Below are positions 1 to 5,150 of a stretch of DNA of 5,150 nt, one piece after another; positions within the stretch are counted from its first letter, which is position 1; every line of letters begins with the position of its first letter. The stretch is from contig JABFRY010000254.1 of NCBI GenBank assembly GCA_013140955.1, forward strand, positions 1-5,150, given 5' to 3'. This DNA comes from Acidobacteriota bacterium (lineage in GTDB: Bacteria > Acidobacteriota > Vicinamibacteria > Vicinamibacterales > UBA2999). The notes under the pieces are model-generated. The model searched no databases. It was not told the origin of the DNA and saw nothing but the letters and a program-made list of their open reading frames with translations. The position numbers and the translations under genes were made by a program.

Positions 1-475
1 GCCCGATCCAGCCGCATGCCAGGTAGCCCTCGCCGGGCTCCACAAGGCCGACACCCCGCTGCTGCAGCGTAGCGATGTTGGCCTGGACCGCCGCGTGCCC
101 CAGCATGTGCACGTTCATGGCCGGAGCGATCAGCACGGGTGCCCGTGTCGCGAGGTACAGCGTCGTCAGGAAGTCGTCGGCGAGGCCGTGCGCGAACCGG
201 CCGATGACGTTCGCCGTGCACGGCGCCACGAGCAGCAGGTCGATGGTGTCGGCCACCGCGATGTGCTCGATCACGCCGCGCCCGCCGGCGTTCCACTGCG
301 AGGTGATGACGGGACGGCCGGTGAGGGCTTCGAAGGTCAGGGGGGCGATGAAGCGCCGCGCCGACCGTGTCATGACGACCACGACGTCGTGCCCGGCCTT
401 CTGCAGTCCCCGGCACACCTCGGCGGCCTTGTACGCCCCGATACCGCCGGTCACGCCCAGGGCAACCAGCGCCAT
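1..475 (-). CDS. coaBC: Bifunctional phosphopantothenoylcysteine decarboxylase/phosphopantothenate-cysteine ligase (CoaBC, Dfp), N-terminal part, cut by window edge
   Basis: This is the first 158 codons of a gene that runs off the left end. The visible part is the CoaC flavoprotein domain, which decarboxylates 4'-phosphopantothenoylcysteine to 4'-phosphopantetheine with FMN in cytoplasmic coenzyme A synthesis. It opens with the FMN-binding Rossmann motif GVTGGIGAYKA (residues 7-17). The catalytic histidine is H71 in VIEHIAVA, the substrate-binding motif PAMN is at 118-121 (N121), and the conserved cysteine is C154 in GYLACG. These correspond to H75, N125 and C158 of the E. coli enzyme, all with the same four-residue offset, so the active site is complete. 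The ligase domain (CoaB) would lie outside the window; its presence is inferred from the family. The ATG at 475 is chosen because a strong Shine-Dalgarno sits five bases upstream and the protein starts directly at the first beta strand. It lies 37 bases after gmk, probably in the same operon. Confidence 0.95.
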   Translation of the reverse strand, partial: MALVALGVTGGIGAYKAAEVCRGLQKAGHDVVVVMTRSARRFIAPLTFEALTGRPVITSQWNAGGRGVIEHIAVADTIDLLLVAPCTANVIGRFAHGLADDFLTTLYLATRAPVLIAPAMNVHMLGHAAVQANIATLQQRGVGLVEPGEGYLACGWIG

Positions 476-480
476 CAGTA

Positions 481-488
481 CCTCCTCC
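481..488 (-). promoter_or_regulatory. Strong Shine-Dalgarno site of coaBC
   Basis: On the minus strand this reads GGAGGAGG, followed by TACTG and then the ATG at 475. It contains AGGAGGT, an almost perfect complement to the 3' end of 16S rRNA, with five-base spacing. It is the best ribosome binding site in the window and decides the coaBC start. It also suggests coaBC is translated independently of gmk, which ends 37 bases upstream. Confidence 0.85.
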
Positions 489-512
489 GGGCAGGACAAC
501 CCGGCGTGGGGG

Positions 513-1151
513 TCAGCACGGAAGCCGTCCCGGCGCAAACGTCGCCACGATGGCCTCGGCCGTCGCCCGCATGCTGGCCGTGCGCGCGCGCTCGGCCAGC
601 ACGATGGCGCGCAGCCGGTCCACCGCCTCGTCTACCTCGTCGTTGACCACCACGTAGTCGTACCCCGTGTACTCGCACACCTCGCCGCCAGACACCTCGA
701 GACGCCGGCGGATCTGCGCCTCGCTGTCCTTGCTCCGCCCGCGCAATCGTTGCTCCAGGACGGCCGCCGACGGCGGCAGGATGAACACGGTGGTCGCCGC
801 CAGGCCGCAGGCCCGCACCTGCCGGGCGCCTTGCACGTCGATCACGAGCACGAGATCGGACCCACCCGCCAGACAGGCCTCGGTGTCGGCGGCCGCAGTC
901 CCGTACAGATTGCCGAAGACGTCGGCCCACTCCAGGAACGCGCCCTCGCGGACCATGGTCTCGAAGCGCTCGCGGGTGACGAAGGTGTAGTCCACACCGT
1001 CGCGCTCCCCGTTGCGCGCCGGCCGTGACGTGTAGGACCGCGAGAGACACAGCCCCGTCATCTGCTGCGCGAGCCGTTCCACGATGGTGGTCTTGCCGGT
1101 GCCCGATGGCGCCGACACGATGAACAGCAGCCCGCGGGGCCTACTCGACAT
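513..1151 (-). CDS. gmk: Guanylate kinase
   Basis: This 212-residue protein is close to the usual 205-210 residues of bacterial guanylate kinase, the cytoplasmic enzyme that phosphorylates GMP (and dGMP) with ATP to GDP. The P-loop APSGTGKT is at residues 14-21. The GMP-binding part follows with SRSYTSRP (37-44), NGERDGVDYTF (47-57), FLEWADVFGNLYGT (72-85) and VIDVQGARQV (103-112). The lid segment GRSKDSEAQIRRRL (138-151) supplies the arginines expected near the phosphates. All key elements are present, so the enzyme should be active. The ATG at 1151 is chosen because the next methionine (residue 31) lies beyond the P-loop. An in-frame upstream ATG at 1196 would add 15 non-conserved residues inside yicC. 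The start overlaps the yicC 3' end by 11 bases, which suggests translational coupling; AGG and GGGAG lie 6 and 10 bases upstream. The yicC-gmk pair is a common bacterial gene order. Confidence 0.96.
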   Translation of the reverse strand: MSSRPRGLLFIVSAPSGTGKTTIVERLAQQMTGLCLSRSYTSRPARNGERDGVDYTFVTRERFETMVREGAFLEWADVFGNLYGTAAADTEACLAGGSDLVLVIDVQGARQVRACGLAATTVFILPPSAAVLEQRLRGRSKDSEAQIRRRLEVSGGEVCEYTGYDYVVVNDEVDEAVDRLRAIVLAERARTASMRATAEAIVATFAPGRLPC

Positions 1152-2034
1152 TCTGCACCTGCTCCCGCATGCGTTCGAGCTCCGCCTTGGCGGCAATCAC
1201 CAGCTCGGACACGTGCACGCCGTCGGCCTTGGAGCCGATGGTGTTGATCTCCCGGTTCATCTCCTGCAGCAGGAAGTCCAGCTTGCGGCCGCAGGGCTCG
1301 TCGCCCATCGACAGGGCCGCCCAGTGCGCCAGGTGCGCCCGGAACCGCGTGACCTCCTCGGCGATGTCCGATCGCGCGGCCACGCGAACAATTTCCTGGG
1401 CCAGCGCGGCCTGGTCCACCGGTACCTCCAGCCGCAGGTCGCCCAGGCGCTCCCGCAGCCGCTCTTCGAGCGAGAGGCGGCCCTGATCCGTCGCCACCCG
1501 GAGACGCTCGATCAGGTCGGCCAGCAGGGTGCGGCGGCGCTCGAAGTCAGCGGCCAGGTGCTCGCCCTCCCGCACGCGCATGGCATCGAGTTCGGCCAGG
1601 GCCTGGACCACGGCCGCCTCCACGCTCGTGGCCACGTGCGCCTCGATGGCCGGATCGGTCGCGCCCGTCTGTTCCCGGATGGCCAGGACCTGGGGCAGGC
1701 GCAGGAGGTCGCCAGGTGTCAGGGGGCCGGACACCAGGCCGCGCGCCCGTGCGCGATCGAGCGCGGCGACCAGGCTCTCCACCAGCGCCTCGTTCAATTC
1801 CACGGCCGGCGCGGCGGGCTGTCGCAACTGCACCGAGACGGACAGTTCCACCCGGCCACGCGCGATGCCTCGCTGGAGCACACTGCGGACCGGAGCCTCC
1901 AGATCGCCGAACGCACTGGGAATCCGAAGCTGGGCGTCGAAGAAGCGGTGATTCACGCTCCGGAGCGTCACGGCCACGGTCGCCCGCTCGTCCTCGTGGG
2001 TCAGCGACGCGAAGCCCGTCATCGACTTGATCAT
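1141..2034 (-). CDS. yicC: YicC/YloC family endoribonuclease
   Basis: This 297-residue protein is close in length to E. coli YicC (about 287). It begins with the family hallmark MIKSMTGFA and has SVNHRFFD at 26-33. The C-terminal DUF1732 part carries EEVTRFRAHL (226-235), the strongly conserved GRKLDFLLQEMNREINTIGS (249-268) and the closing helix AELERMREQVQNVE. The middle (roughly 145-205) is rich in charged residues and leucine and is probably helical or coiled coil. Family members have been shown to be metal-dependent endoribonucleases; E. coli YicC has been linked to degradation of the small RNA RyhB. The target here is unknown. The ATG at 2034 is supported by the conserved N-terminus and a GGGTGAG ribosome binding site nine bases upstream. 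The stop TAG (1141-1143) lies inside the start region of gmk. Confidence 0.96.
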   Translation of the reverse strand: MIKSMTGFASLTHEDERATVAVTLRSVNHRFFDAQLRIPSAFGDLEAPVRSVLQRGIARGRVELSVSVQLRQPAAPAVELNEALVESLVAALDRARARGLVSGPLTPGDLLRLPQVLAIREQTGATDPAIEAHVATSVEAAVVQALAELDAMRVREGEHLAADFERRRTLLADLIERLRVATDQGRLSLEERLRERLGDLRLEVPVDQAALAQEIVRVAARSDIAEEVTRFRAHLAHWAALSMGDEPCGRKLDFLLQEMNREINTIGSKADGVHVSELVIAAKAELERMREQVQNVE

Positions 2035-2043
2035 TGGTCCGAT

Positions 2044-2050
2044 CTCACCC
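2044..2050 (-). promoter_or_regulatory. Probable ribosome binding site of yicC
   Basis: The minus strand reads GGGTGAG with nine bases before the ATG at 2034. The match to a Shine-Dalgarno is moderate. The stop codon of the upstream mini-ORF (TGA, 2045-2047) lies inside this site, so a ribosome finishing the mini-ORF would sit directly on it. Confidence 0.5.
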
Positions 2051-2095
2051 TGCCGGGCCGTCTCGCGCGGCCCGCGCGGCCCTGGAACGGATCAT
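2045..2095 (-). other. Possible 16-codon mini-ORF between the exporter gene and yicC
   Basis: An ATG at 2095-2093 overlaps the exporter stop codon as ATGA and opens a 16-residue frame (MIRSRAARAARDGPAG). It ends with TGA within the yicC ribosome binding site, 10 bases before the yicC start. The peptide is arginine- and alanine-rich, as expected from any translation of such GC-rich DNA, and resembles nothing I know. It could act as a relay that carries ribosomes from the exporter gene to yicC, or be chance. It is listed because its start and stop both sit exactly at the junctions. Confidence 0.2.
2064..2078. repeat. GC-only inverted repeat in the exporter-yicC spacer
   Basis: The 15 bases form a palindrome with 7-base arms (CGCGCGG and CCGCGCG) around a single central base. 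As RNA, the innermost pairs must open to form a loop, leaving a stem of about five G-C pairs. No run of T follows in the transcribed direction, so it is not a normal intrinsic terminator. It may be a small structural element or an mRNA-processing site, or simply low-complexity GC sequence. Confidence 0.4.
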
Positions 2096-3912
2096 GAGCG
2101 CCCGCCCATCGCGGGCACCCCTGGGCGGGCCACGGCGTCGCCGTCGGCGCCAGGGAGACCGGCCGCCCCCTCCCGTTCGCCCACCGGCGCGTCCTCCTGC
2201 AGCTGGAACGCGTACAGTTTCGCATACACCCCCCCGGCCGCGAGCAACTCGGCATGCGTGCCCGACTCCGCGATGCGCCCGTCATCGAGCACGAGGATCC
2301 GGTCGGCCTGCCGCACCGTGGACAGGCGGTGCGCGATGACGAGCGAGGTACGGTCGCGCATGAGATTGGCCAGGGCCGCCTGCACCAGGCGCTCGGACTC
2401 GGTGTCGAGCGCGGAGGTCGCCTCGTCGAGAATCAGCAGAGGCGAGCGCCGAAGCAGCGCCCGGGCAATCGCGATCCGCTGGCGCTGCCCGCCCGAGAGG
2501 CGCTGCCCCCGCTCGCCGATCACCGTGTCGTACCCCTCGGGCAGCGCCTGGATGAAATCGTGGGCGTGGGCCGCCCTCGCGGCGGTGACGACGTCCGCGC
2601 GCGGGGCATCCGGCCGGCCGTAGGCGATGTTGGCCGCCACCGTGTCGTCGAACAGCACGATCTCCTGGGTGACCAGATCGACCTGCCCGCGCAGCGACGC
2701 GAGCGTCACGTCGCGGACGTCGTGTCCGTCGAGCAGGATGGCGCCCGAGGTGACGTCGTAGAACCGCGGAATCAGGTTGGCGAGCGTCGTCTTGCCGGCA
2801 CCGCTCCGCCCCACGATGGCGAGCACCTGGCCGGCGTGCACGGTGAAGCTGACGTGGCGCAGGGCGGGTGGGCCGTCACTGCCGCCGTACGCGAAGCCCA
2901 CGTCACGAAACTCCACGCGCTCCCGCACCGGCGGCAGCGGCCGTGCGTCCGGGCGTTCGTGCACCTCCGTGTGCGTGTCGAGCATCTCGAAGATGCGCTC
3001 GGCGGCGGCAATGGCCTGCTGGAGGTTCGCGTTGACGCGACTCAGCTTCTTAGCCGGCCCGTACATGAGAAACAGGGCGGCCATGAACGCGGCGAACGCG
3101 CCCGTGGTCAGGCGACCCGAGGCGATCTCCTGGCTGCCGTACCAGAGCGCGGCCACGAAGGCCACGCCGCCGATGAACTCCATCAGCGGCGGGAGCACCG
3201 ACAGCGCACTCGTCACCTTCATGTTGGTGCGATACAGCTGGTCGGAGGCCTGTTCGAAGTGGCGCGTCTCGCGCGCTTCCGCGCCGAAGGCCTTCACGAT
3301 ACGGTGGCCGGCAAAGGCCTCTCCCGCCGCATGGGAGAGGCGCTCCAGCGACTCCTGGCTGCGGCGCGTCGTCCGGCGGACCCGCTGGCCCAGTCGTACC
3401 AGGGGATACACGATGATCGGGGCGCCGGTCAGGCAGACCAGGGCGAGCCGCGCGTCGTAGTAGAAGAGCAGGCCGGCGTAGCCCACGAGCGACAGCGACT
3501 CGCGCGTGAGGTCACCGATGGTCTCGGAGACGGCCTGCTGCACCTGCCCGACGTCGTTGGTGAGGCGCGACATCAGACGACCGGTCGTCTGGGTACCGAA
3601 GAATGCCGCGGACTGGCCGAGGATGTGTCCGAAGAGGACGCGCCGCAGGTCGCGCACCACACGCTGTCCCACGTCGGTCATCAGGTAGGACGAGAGATAG
3701 GCCCCCACCCCCTTCAGGAAGTAGATGGCCAGGATGGCGATGGCCACCAGCCCCAGCTGCTGACCGGTCGGCAGGACCTGGTCGAAGACGGGCTTGATGA
3801 GCGCGGCCACGCCCGCCGACGCGGCGCCGTACAGCACCATGGCCGCCAGCGCGCTGACCAGCCTCGCGCGGTACGGCCGCGCGTACCCGAGAAGGCGAAT
3901 GAGGGCGTTCAC
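2092..3912 (-). CDS. msbA: MsbA-type lipid-exporting ABC transporter, fused membrane and ATPase domains
   Basis: This 606-residue half-transporter should work as a homodimer in the inner membrane. MsbA members flip lipid A-core or other lipid-linked molecules using ATP. Six hydrophobic segments lie at about 17-39, 53-76, 133-151, 155-173, 240-260 and 268-285. The ATPase domain follows, with A-loop Y342, Walker A GRSGAGKTT (368-376), Q-loop Q416 in VTQEIVLFD, signature LSGGQ (472-476), Walker B LLILDE (492-497, catalytic E497), D-loop SALD (500-503) and H-loop H528. All catalytic residues are intact. The phrase GRSGAGKTTLANLIPRFYD closely resembles MsbA, but the true lipid substrate cannot be read from sequence. 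The GTG start at 3912 overlaps the glycosyltransferase stop (GTGA). It is chosen because the alpha-helical start NALIRLLGYARPY is typical and further upstream the frame reads antifamily sequence inside the previous gene. After residue 572 there is a 34-residue Gly/Ala/Pro-rich tail, probably disordered. Confidence 0.9.
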   Translation of the reverse strand: MNALIRLLGYARPYRARLVSALAAMVLYGAASAGVAALIKPVFDQVLPTGQQLGLVAIAILAIYFLKGVGAYLSSYLMTDVGQRVVRDLRRVLFGHILGQSAAFFGTQTTGRLMSRLTNDVGQVQQAVSETIGDLTRESLSLVGYAGLLFYYDARLALVCLTGAPIIVYPLVRLGQRVRRTTRRSQESLERLSHAAGEAFAGHRIVKAFGAEARETRHFEQASDQLYRTNMKVTSALSVLPPLMEFIGGVAFVAALWYGSQEIASGRLTTGAFAAFMAALFLMYGPAKKLSRVNANLQQAIAAAERIFEMLDTHTEVHERPDARPLPPVRERVEFRDVGFAYGGSDGPPALRHVSFTVHAGQVLAIVGRSGAGKTTLANLIPRFYDVTSGAILLDGHDVRDVTLASLRGQVDLVTQEIVLFDDTVAANIAYGRPDAPRADVVTAARAAHAHDFIQALPEGYDTVIGERGQRLSGGQRQRIAIARALLRRSPLLILDEATSALDTESERLVQAALANLMRDRTSLVIAHRLSTVRQADRILVLDDGRIAESGTHAELLAAGGVYAKLYAFQLQEDAPVGEREGAAGLPGADGDAVARPGVPAMGGRS

Positions 3913-4619
3913 TCGGTGAAGCGGTATCGCACCAGAACCCAGAGGGCGACGACGCCGTCGCGCCAGCCGATCTTCTTCCCGTCCTCGTACCCACGCCCAT
4001 CGTACGTGATGGGCACCTCGAACACCCGATACCCCCGCTTGAAGATCTTGGCCGTCAGCTCCGGCTCGATGCCGAACCCGCTCGATTGCAGCGTCATCGA
4101 GCGGATGACGTCGGTCCGCATGGCCTTGTAGCAGGTCTCCATGTCCGTGAGCATGGTGTTGTAGAGCAGGTTGGTGACGAACGTCAGGACGCGATTGCCC
4201 ACGTAGTGGGTGAACATGAAGGCCCGGCGGCGGCCGAGGAAGCGGGATCCGTAGACCACATCGGCGCGATCCTCCCGGATCAGCTCGATGAGCGAAGGAA
4301 ACTCCTCCGGCGAATACTCGAGGTCCGCGTCCTGCACCACGACGATGTCGCCACGGACCTCCGCGAATCCGCGCCGCAGGGCCGCGCCCTTGCCCTGGTT
4401 GACGGGTTGCCGGAGCAGGACGAATCCCAGTTCCTCCCGCAACCGCTCGAGGCGTTCGCCCGAGCCATCGGTCGAGCAGTCGTCCACCACCACGAGCTCC
4501 AGGCGCAGCGGTACCGCCAGGACCCGGCGCACGATCTCGTCGATCGTCCCGATCTCGTTGTAGACCGGCATGACCACCGACAGGAGCGGATCGACCAGCG
4601 GGCGACGCTCGCGCGTCAT
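3909..4619 (-). CDS. Family 2 glycosyltransferase, polyprenyl-phosphate (dolichol-phosphate mannose synthase-like) type
   Basis: This 236-residue GT-A fold enzyme probably moves a sugar from a nucleotide sugar to a lipid phosphate such as undecaprenyl phosphate at the cytoplasmic membrane face. The GT2 opening LSVVMPVYNE is at 13-22, the nucleotide-binding VVVDDCSTDGS at 43-53, NQGKGAALRRGF at 74-85, and the metal-binding DAD at 97-99 in VVQDADLEY. Then come VVYGSRFLG (121-129), LLYNTMLTDMETCYKAMR (151-168) and GFGIEPELTAKI (181-192). The C-terminus ends with KKIGWRDG and RYRF, typical of this subgroup. No membrane helix is visible, unlike the longer dolichol-phosphate synthases with C-terminal anchors. 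The ATG at 4619 is chosen because AGGGGG lies seven bases upstream and family homology begins there. The open frame continues 60 codons further upstream, but only as out-of-frame galE sequence. It follows galE by two bases and overlaps the exporter start by four. The sugar and acceptor are unknown. Confidence 0.9.
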   Translation of the reverse strand: MTRERRPLVDPLLSVVMPVYNEIGTIDEIVRRVLAVPLRLELVVVDDCSTDGSGERLERLREELGFVLLRQPVNQGKGAALRRGFAEVRGDIVVVQDADLEYSPEEFPSLIELIREDRADVVYGSRFLGRRRAFMFTHYVGNRVLTFVTNLLYNTMLTDMETCYKAMRTDVIRSMTLQSSGFGIEPELTAKIFKRGYRVFEVPITYDGRGYEDGKKIGWRDGVVALWVLVRYRFTE

Positions 4620-4621
4620 GG

Positions 4622-5150
4622 TCAGGCCCCCTGCGCGGGGCCGAACCCGCGCGGATGCTGGCGGTGCCACTGCCAGGCGTCGGCCACGATCGTGTCGAGG
4701 GCCGGACGTCCCGGGCGCCAGCCGAGGGCGGTCTGGATCCGCGCCGCCGAGGCATGGAGCACCGCAGGGTCGCCGGGACGCCGTGGGGCGATGCGGCACG
4801 GGACGGTCTGACCTGTCACGCGCTCGACCGCCCGCATCACGTCGCGCACCGAGGATGGTTCGCCGCTGCCGACGTTGTAGGTCGCCGACGCGCCGCCCGC
4901 CTCCAGGGACGCGAGGGCCAGGAGGTGGGCCTCCGCCAGGTCGCTCCCGTGCACATAATCTCTCAGGCAGGTGCCGTCCGGGGTGGGGTAATCGTCGCCG
5001 AAGATCTCGAGGGGCGGTCCCCCGGAGGCGGCCGCGATCGCCCGCGGGATGAGGTGGATCTCCGGGTCGTGGTCCTCACCGAGCTGGCCGTCGGGGTCGG
5101 CACCGGCCGCGTTGAAGTATCGCAGGCTGACCGAGCGCAGCCCGTACGCG
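4622..5150 (-). CDS. galE: UDP-glucose 4-epimerase, C-terminal part, cut by window edge
   Basis: The visible 175 residues are the C-terminal half of GalE, a short-chain dehydrogenase/reductase of about 330 residues. It interconverts UDP-glucose and UDP-galactose with bound NAD in the cytoplasm. The frame is open to the right edge, so the NAD-binding GxxGxxG motif and the Ser/Tyr/Lys catalytic residues are outside the window. Diagnostic GalE phrases are LRYFNAAGADPDGQLGED, IFGDDYPTPDGTCLRDYVH, the substrate-loop RRPGD and the closing LGWRPGRPALDTIV. The DYPTPDGTC-RDY block separates it from UDP-glucuronate epimerases and dTDP-glucose dehydratases. The usual hydrophobic residue after DYVH is glycine here, a minor change. 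Stop TGA (4622-4624) is two bases from the next start. It may feed UDP-galactose (or UDP-GalNAc) to envelope glycan synthesis, possibly the neighbouring glycosyltransferase; that link is inference. Confidence 0.95.
   Translation of the reverse strand, partial: AYGLRSVSLRYFNAAGADPDGQLGEDHDPEIHLIPRAIAAASGGPPLEIFGDDYPTPDGTCLRDYVHGSDLAEAHLLALASLEAGGASATYNVGSGEPSSVRDVMRAVERVTGQTVPCRIAPRRPGDPAVLHASAARIQTALGWRPGRPALDTIVADAWQWHRQHPRGFGPAQGA
4627..4632 (-). promoter_or_regulatory. Ribosome binding site of the glycosyltransferase gene
   Basis: The minus strand reads AGGGGG, seven bases before the ATG at 4619. It lies in the last codons of galE and decides the start against longer upstream readings of the same frame. 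Confidence 0.6.

Noticed and set aside
75..1028. Plus-strand open frames of up to 317 codons over coaBC and gmk.
   Set aside because: They span two real minus-strand genes, contain no recognisable domain, and have the composition of antisense GC-rich DNA.
475..1050. A 191-codon minus-strand frame ending just at the coaBC start.
   Set aside because: It is an out-of-frame shadow of gmk with low-complexity Arg/Gly-rich translation.
2035..2091. Possible intrinsic terminator or promoter in the spacer before yicC.
   Set aside because: The GC palindrome is not followed by a T-run, and no -35/-10-like pair is visible in this GC-rich spacer.
1084..2097. A 337-codon plus-strand open frame opposite yicC.
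   Set aside because: It is the complement of a conserved gene, with His/Gln/Gly/Arg-rich translation and no motif.
2254..4131. A 625-codon open frame on the plus strand, antisense to the exporter gene.
   Set aside because: It lies opposite a fully convincing ABC transporter gene. Its translation is rich in Arg, Gly, His and Asp without any domain, as expected from the complement of GC-rich codons.
3913..4755. Upstream extension of the exporter frame to an 887-residue protein, suggesting a fused N-terminal domain.
   Set aside because: The extension lies within the glycosyltransferase gene in another frame and reads as Arg/Gly/Pro-rich sequence without family resemblance. The transporter begins naturally at the GTG at 3912.
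4620..4799. Sixty-codon N-terminal extension of the glycosyltransferase.
   Set aside because: It overlaps the conserved C-terminus of galE, has no GT2 homology, and a good ribosome binding site precedes the internal ATG at 4619.

Overview
The window is a GC-rich, densely packed stretch of bacterial chromosome. Every gene I can support lies on the minus strand, so transcription runs from position 5150 down to position 1. Six genes follow one another with gaps or overlaps of a few bases to about 57 bases: galE (3' part only), a family 2 glycosyltransferase, an MsbA-type lipid-exporting ABC transporter, yicC, gmk and coaBC/dfp (5' part only). No tRNA, rRNA, transposon, CRISPR array or phage signature is visible. 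I see no convincing promoter or Rho-independent terminator inside the window, so the genes look like part of one longer operon.

Region by region in the direction of transcription: 5150-4622 encodes the C-terminal half of UDP-glucose 4-epimerase. 4619-3909 encodes a soluble polyprenyl-phosphate-type glycosyltransferase, starting 2 bases after the galE stop. 3912-2092 encodes a 606-residue half-size ABC exporter that starts at GTG inside the glycosyltransferase stop (GTGA overlap). A 57-base spacer (2035-2091) carries a GC-rich inverted repeat and a 16-codon ATGA-overlapping mini-ORF. 2034-1141 encodes the YicC endoribonuclease family protein. 1151-513 encodes guanylate kinase, overlapping yicC by 11 bases. 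475-1 encodes the flavoprotein (CoaC) part of the bifunctional CoA biosynthesis enzyme, preceded by a near-perfect Shine-Dalgarno sequence.

Functionally there are two modules. The upstream one (galE, glycosyltransferase, MsbA-like exporter) suggests making a nucleotide sugar, moving a sugar onto a lipid carrier, and flipping or exporting a lipid: outer-envelope glycolipid biogenesis. The downstream one (yicC, gmk, coaBC) is a widespread housekeeping cluster for RNA turnover, GDP supply and coenzyme A synthesis. The omega-subunit gene rpoZ, which commonly sits between gmk and coaBC, is absent from the 37-base gap.

The MsbA-type exporter points to a diderm (Gram-negative-type) bacterium. GC richness and the wording of the CoaC, YicC and glycosyltransferase proteins look to me most like Acidobacteriota (perhaps Vicinamibacteria), but this is an impression from memory and not a search result. 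I see ordinary core genes with a few noteworthy junctions, and no clear sign of an undescribed system.
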